Shown here in pieces: positions 58,201 to 64,000 of a DNA stretch of 64,000 nt. The position numbers and the translations under genes are program-made. The notes beneath the pieces are model-generated. The model had not been told where the DNA came from, ran no database searches, and was given only the letters and a program-made list of their open reading frames with translations. Positions within the stretch are counted from its first letter, which is position 1. The number at the start of each line of letters is the position of its first letter. The stretch spans positions 4,779,501 through 4,843,500 of the forward strand of contig SMMW01000521.1 in assembly GCA_004794655.1 (NCBI GenBank), written 5' to 3'. The stretch is from Marisa cornuarietis. Lineage: Eukaryota; Mollusca; Gastropoda; Architaenioglossa; Ampullariidae.

Positions 58201-61200
58201 GAAAACAATATATATGTTTACACACGTATTACATAAACTTTATAGACTATAATATACAAATATTGTTGTTTAAATAATTATGATAATGACAACCTTAGGA
58301 TCTTTTACATAGCATTATATTAGAGGTGGGTATGGATAACATTCTAGTATTATTTATAAGAGTGATTGTACTTTTAGAAAAATGCAGATCACTTTTTAGT
58401 GTCGCACTTTTAGGTGGTTACGGATAATTTTTTTAGCGCTGTACCTTTAAGAAGGGTGGCGGGAATTTTTCTTAAAATAGGAATTATTGTGAGGACTGAC
58501 GAGTGGCAGAAGTCAGGGTAGGGAGATGGTAGGGAGAACAGACGGGTGGAGATGGGAAAAATGTCTTCCTTTATTATTTATGATCATCACCGTTAAGCAC
58601 CCCCGCTGCCGTGTAAGGGTAGAATATTTCACGATCCGGTACAGATAGACTGCGTAGCGTGACACTGATAGACATCCATTCAACTATGAACAAAACGCAA
58701 GGCCGGGTACCTCCCGAGTACCCATTCAAATCAGGACTCCGATAACACGCTCTTCGTCAAGCACCGCCTGGCGTGACCAGAAGACATCGACGGAGGTAGA
58801 AAGCGACGAGGAGACCTAGTCTTAAATTAGGTTCAAGCGCTACCTTGGAAATAGAGAAAAAACAGAAGAACAAACACAGCTCCACCGATCGTTGCCGAAA
58901 TTTTTTTTAATGATTCTTACACCGCGCATGTGCATCACCATTGCACAAGGAAGGGCAGGTGAGCGCCTGCGGTAGCTGTTTGCAAAGTCAGCTGTTGTGC
59001 TGGTAAGTATGCAATAAATGCAAGTCGAGGAATGTTAGGAATGCGGCCACCAGTGGCGTGGAATGCAGCTGTCGTGCTGGTCGGAGGCTAAAGTGCAGAT
59101 GGCGGTGTGTGACAGCCACATGCTGTGACATTATTATTATTATTAGTAGTAGTAGTATGATACATGATTTTCCCAAGAGATATGTAGCATGATGAGTTGC
59201 TGCTTTAGCTGTCAAGTGACAACAGAAACAACATTTGATGATCATCTATATGTACAAATAAATATCTTGATTAATATTTGTGTGTTTTTGTCGATCCATG
59301 TGTGAGTGCGTGCGTGCATATGCAGAAGTGCCAGTCAACTAAATAGCACAAAAGTGTTATAAAAACAAGGTACACAGATCTTTGCAGAATTAAGTATAAA
59401 ATTTAATTTAGCCTGATAGTTTGCAGATAAGTATTGAAACAGTGCACTGCAAACTGTCGAATTCTAGACTGACAAAACTCTCTGTGAGCCCTGTGCTAGT
59501 TATCTCGTTGCGGTGCATCATTATCAAAAGGCTCAACAATTTTTCATTCAGCCATTCTGATCTAAAATGGTTAAAATAATTGTACTTCACTTGTTTCGCT
59601 CTCAAACGTGCAAAAAAGAAATTAAGCTTACAATTTTAAGGAAAGGTGCATTTTTTGAAACTTGAGTGAAGTAATGAAAATGAAGGGCACAACTTTCAGA
59701 ATTAGTTGAACTGACAAGTGGGCCTGTTAACAAGTTTCGTCGTAGACCTTGCACTCACTAACTGCTGATGCAAACTACTAGCACTACCTTTTTAAAATTA
59801 CTAGATTTCAGGGTACTGCATGATCTACTCTATCATTAATTCTTTTTATGATTACAGTTTGTATATTTTCTTTCTGTGAAATCTTTTATGCTTGTTTTCA
59901 ACAGACAAATTGAACTGCCTTTCCGTTAATGTTCATGGAGTGAGAGATGACAATTCGACTGTTGTTGCTATTACATCATAGCCGCATACAGCTGATGTAT
60001 TTGACCAATATTCTGACCAAACTACATACAAAGAGAAAGTCTTGCAGGCATTGAGTCTACATTCTTTGAGTTAGAGTCACTACTAATCGGTAACTATCCA
60101 CGATTATTACAATTATATTGTGATAATATTTCGACTTTTAGTAAGTTATGTCCATTTATTAGCCACCAAAAAAGAAAAAAGAGAAAAAAAACATTTTATG
60201 TAGATTGTTCCGCAGAAAAGGGACGGTGTATTTTTCATTTTAAGAATTCTTGTAAAAACACATTTTAAATACTAAACATTACGATGTTGTCTCACTGCCG
60301 GCTCAGTCTTGATTGTGTTTGTTTACTTCAAGGAATGGCAAGTCACTTTCGTTCACAATGAAACCTTTCGAGCCTCATATTAGTGTGCGAGGTGTGTGCA
60401 TGAGTAATTTAAGGCGCTAAGAAGAATTTGCATCAAATCAGACTTTTCTCTTCTTTGGAAATAAAGTGTTTACGCTTTTGGGTGCAATGATTATTGAAGG
60501 CTGATGGAGCAGAGTAAGACTTCTTTCAATATCTTTTTATTGAAACCTCTTGTCACAAACCTGTTTTTTAATGAATCAGATGGAAACAAAATGGAGCAGG
60601 TGGGCGGATGGCGTGTGATTTGTGTGGGAGGGCGTGGGTGTGTACGTAGGTGTGAGCGTTTTTTCTTTGATATAACGGTGTCATTGAGTGTGGATTGCTA
60701 GTGTGGATTGTGACAGGTATGTCTGAAGCAATTTTCAATATTCTATATATTTTTTACATTAATATTTTTGTTAGTGTTTACTGTTTCGTCCGAAAGTAAC
60801 TACAAAGTTGAACGTGACACATGCCATCGTTGTTGCAGTCGTCGTTCACGATCGTTATGGTGACTTTGCTGGTTTGCTGCAAGGGATGTTTGTATAACAA
60901 ATGGTTTTCTTGCCCTCCCCTGAAGTGAACACCTAGCATATCCTCTTTAGCTTTGTTTGGTCTGTCTGCCTTTCATTATATTAGTAAGAACCCTCTACCT
61001 CATTTCTGGGGATTTTCCAACTGTTTATTTATACAATTAGGAGAATTTCTTGATACTTATTTATGTGTCAGATCTGGTCCTTCAATTTAAATACGATATT
61101 AAATTTTGCGGTTTTTAAATCCCTACATACGGGTGTGTTCGTGCAGCGCGAATGCCTGCGTGCGTTTATTTCTCTGACCGGAGACATCCCAGTTTGTTTC

Positions 61201-64000
61201 ACGCATGTAACCTTCACATTTATGGAATCTACATATTCTAAGACTCTACAATTTTTTTCTCCCGTTGTCATCCATTTCTTGTCCGCAGACACAGCACACC
61301 ACATGTGGAGCACGCATGCGCTCGACGTGCATGTGCATTCAAAACAACTCACGTCCTTCCAGTCCGTCTGCAAGATCAGGATCCTGCACCGAGGCAAAGG
61401 CTACTTGATCAAAGGGAGACAACTGCTGCAAGTCGCTGCTCTGGAGTTATATCCCTTAGATCACCTTCCATAATGTTGGGTAGTAAGCGAAGCATTCTGT
61501 GGTGTCTGAAGTTTCATGCAGGCGTCAGAACTAAAGATCTATAAATACGTAAAATATTCAAAATTGTCCTGGGTAAGTTCAGCCTCATGATCTATGTGGT
61601 CATGTTAAAATGGTTGGTAAGGGCTTGAACCTAAGACGAGGCAAAAACAAAACAAAACAAACAGATTATGATTAGATAAATCATACTCTATCTATCCATT
61701 CATCGATCAGTAATTACGACGACAATTTCTTTAAGCCAATCAGGTTTAAATTTCTCTTTCAAGTTTACTCCACAAGTTCACGTCACAGTGCGCACTGTTT
61801 TTGAATATATATATATACATGTAGATACGTTTGTTAGTCACTTCTAAGGGGATGCTACCTCAAACGAAGTTATGCTTGATCGCGCAATCGTGGATTATCT
61901 CCCTTTCATAAGGTGCCTGACGTTCTAGCCTTTTGCCATTCTGTGTGAGAAAATATTAAATGCAAGTCCGTAATTGAAGTGTGTACACCAATATAAACTT
62001 TGTTAGCATGTGGGTTAGTTATTACTTTTGGCCAATGACACTTTGAGAACATGTGGACCAGAAACAATCTACGAATACTTCTTATGCATTTTGTCTGTGG
62101 CAGGTAGTGTTTCTGCAAATTATACATTTTCAACGTTTTCCCCTCCTACGAATAAACATATGACTGACATGTAATTAATTAACATTTAATCCTTCTGATG
62201 AATTTACTTGTCTTGAATCTGACAAGAAGGCCTACAAAGCTTACGACAGACACTGACGAAGATTTGGAGTACGGTGTTATCTTTCTTTTCGCCAGCCCAT
62301 AATGGCAGACAGAAAGCAGCGTTATTTGACACTAACCTGCGCTGTTTGCAGGGTCGGTATATTCTCTACACATGCCCCAACTGCCGGAGCAAGTGAGTAA
62401 CTGCACTAAAAAGGGGGGGGGCTGTGCCATGCAGTTAGCTTTACCGTCACAGGCGGCCTGTGCCATGCAATTACCTGCCCGCACCGGCTTCGTTGCAAGG
62501 TTGCGCCTACTGTCACGACACAGAAGGATGTGCTGCTGACTACAGCAGACATGAAGAAGATTAACAGTCTCACTCACTCTTTCCACCTTTACCGCTTCTC
62601 CCCCCGCCCGTTGTCTACTCCTCCCTTTCTTCTCCAACACACCCCACCCCCTCCGTCAACGTCTCCCCTTGTCTCCCCAGTGACTCTCAGAAAGTAATTA
62701 GTACTCCGAGGGCAAGGCTCACCTCTCACCCCCCCTTCCCAAACTGTTAGGGCCCTCCCAAAGACGACTAAGGTCATGGAAAGAGGAGGTCACCTTCGCA
62801 ATGGGGACAGGAGATTTCCTCCCTCACCTGTCAGGTGTCGCCACTTCCCGACAGCACCGTCCACGGTACCTCCAGCCTTACAACTGCCTTCACGCCCTCC
62901 AGACTTATTGTTATGTCGTAACAATCAATCCTCTGTCTCATTTTTATTTAGACTTATTTAGTGTTGAGCTCATCGTCCTCCACATTTCAGGTCTGTTTAA
63001 GTAAAGAAAGACAGGCCTGCAGCAAAGTTTTAAGAAAATGAAGCATTGTTGGTTTGTGAACAGGAACATCCGGAGCAAGGTGCGGTCGAGTCGGGTAAAG
63101 TGGGGGGGGGGAGGGAGATGATGGCGATGTGACGTTTTCGAGTCGAGCAGTAGCTGCAAGTGACGTGATGATAACTAGGTGACATACAGCTGTGGCACAG
63201 TCAGTGATGGTGCAAGCAGTGCTCCTCGTATTCATGCCAGTACAGGGATAATGAACATTTGCGGCGGTGCGCGTACTGCTGCTGGTGGTGGTGCGAGGTG
63301 GGAGAGCGGTAACGTCACGTGACCAGGTCTAGGCCGAGCATCGCCCTACTGCCACAGTTCTACCGCGTGCCTGTGACGTCACCAGGCTGCACTCGTCTGG
63401 TCTCACTTTTGATTCGTTTGTGTGTGTGTGTGCGCGCGCGCGAGGGAGAAAGAGAATGGATAGAGGAAGGAAAAACAATTTACTGACTAGATGTTATAGA
63501 GTTATAATTGTTTCTTTCTCTCTCTCTCTCTCTCTTTCTCGTCTCTGCACACCTCCCGTGTGTAAGCATGGGTGTGGGATTGTGTGTGTACATCTGTGTG
63601 TCTGTGAGTAACGTGAGCGTTTTCCACACATATTGATACGTGTGTTGTGTATGATAGTCGTGGAATCGGTCACCGGCGACTCACTATTGAGTGTGTATCC
63701 TTCCGCGGCACAAATATAACATTAATCTGCACACAAGGCGAAAAAAATATGGATACACAAGGCAAGAGACAAAACCATTACAGTAATGGATACACAAGGT
63801 GCGATACAACACCAATATACTAATAGATTCACAAGTGGATAAGACAAATCTGGTAAGGGTTACACAAGGTGAGAAATAACATAAAGTGACCATGTTCACA
63901 CTATTGAGGATGGAGGATACCTACTTCATATCGTGGCTACTTCATAACTTAGGTTACATATCATGTCGCTAACACAGTGACATCTGAATCTGTCCTACAA
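58201..64000. other. Intergenic right flank, no gene seen
   Basis: No open frame here has domain or splice support. Simple repeats are short: (ATT)n near 59131 and (CT)n near 63510. The GC content rises at 62.4-63.4 kb. Confidence 0.5.
63309..63381. promoter_or_regulatory. CRE and E-box cluster
   Basis: A full palindromic CRE (TGACGTCA, 63374-63381) lies 50 bp from AACGTCACGTGACC (half CRE plus CACGTG E-box), in a CpG-richer patch. It could belong to a promoter whose gene lies outside the window. Confidence 0.3.

Noticed and set aside
61063..61473. 136-codon plus-strand frame
   Set aside because: No recognisable motif, ordinary composition for non-coding DNA, and an equally long frame on the other strand.

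Overview
This is eukaryotic nuclear DNA, AT-rich and full of introns, almost certainly from a gastropod mollusc. Three things suggest this: a secreted protein with a MACPF domain followed by an ApeC (apextrin C-terminal) region, an architecture known from marine invertebrates and gastropod egg and immune proteins; a secreted protein combining thrombospondin type 1 (TSP1) repeats with chitin-binding domains; and abundant (CA)n, (GAT)n, tRNA-derived SINEs and non-LTR reverse transcriptase relics. An ampullariid (apple snail) is plausible because of the MACPF gene, but the species is inference. There are no bacterial operons, CRISPR arrays or rRNA genes.

Two protein-coding genes can be assembled exon by exon, both on the minus strand. 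Gene 1 (34392 down to 9860, 18 exons) has a signal peptide, a long acidic low-complexity region, a short Cys-containing helical stretch, ten TSP1 modules, three peritrophin-A type chitin-binding domains and an acidic linker. All splice phases agree and the exons sum to 3402 nt, or 1133 residues plus stop. Gene 2 (51877 down to 41995, 10 coding exons) has a signal peptide, a MACPF domain with its WGTH signature, and an ApeC region. Its exons sum to 1707 nt, or 568 residues plus stop, again with every phase consistent.

Around the genes: 1-9.7 kb is intergenic, with SINEs, a reverse transcriptase relic and an inverted broken copy of a gene 1 TSP1 exon at 2.05-2.24 kb. 9.7-34.4 kb is gene 1, whose introns hold a layered tandem duplication, two minisatellites, a 440-bp mariner-like element and a possible alternative last exon. 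34.4-42 kb is intergenic with microsatellites and an unexplained direct duplication. 42-52 kb is gene 2, whose third intron begins with about 20 tandem copies of its own 5' splice site. 52-64 kb is intergenic, with three adjacent tandem arrays followed by a fairly well preserved 5'-truncated non-LTR retrotransposon.

The two genes are neighbours in the same orientation, but nothing in the sequence shows that they act together. Both products look secreted. Gene 1 looks like an extracellular or chitin-associated matrix protein, and gene 2 like a pore-forming-family protein with a C-terminal recognition region. These roles come from family knowledge and were not tested here.
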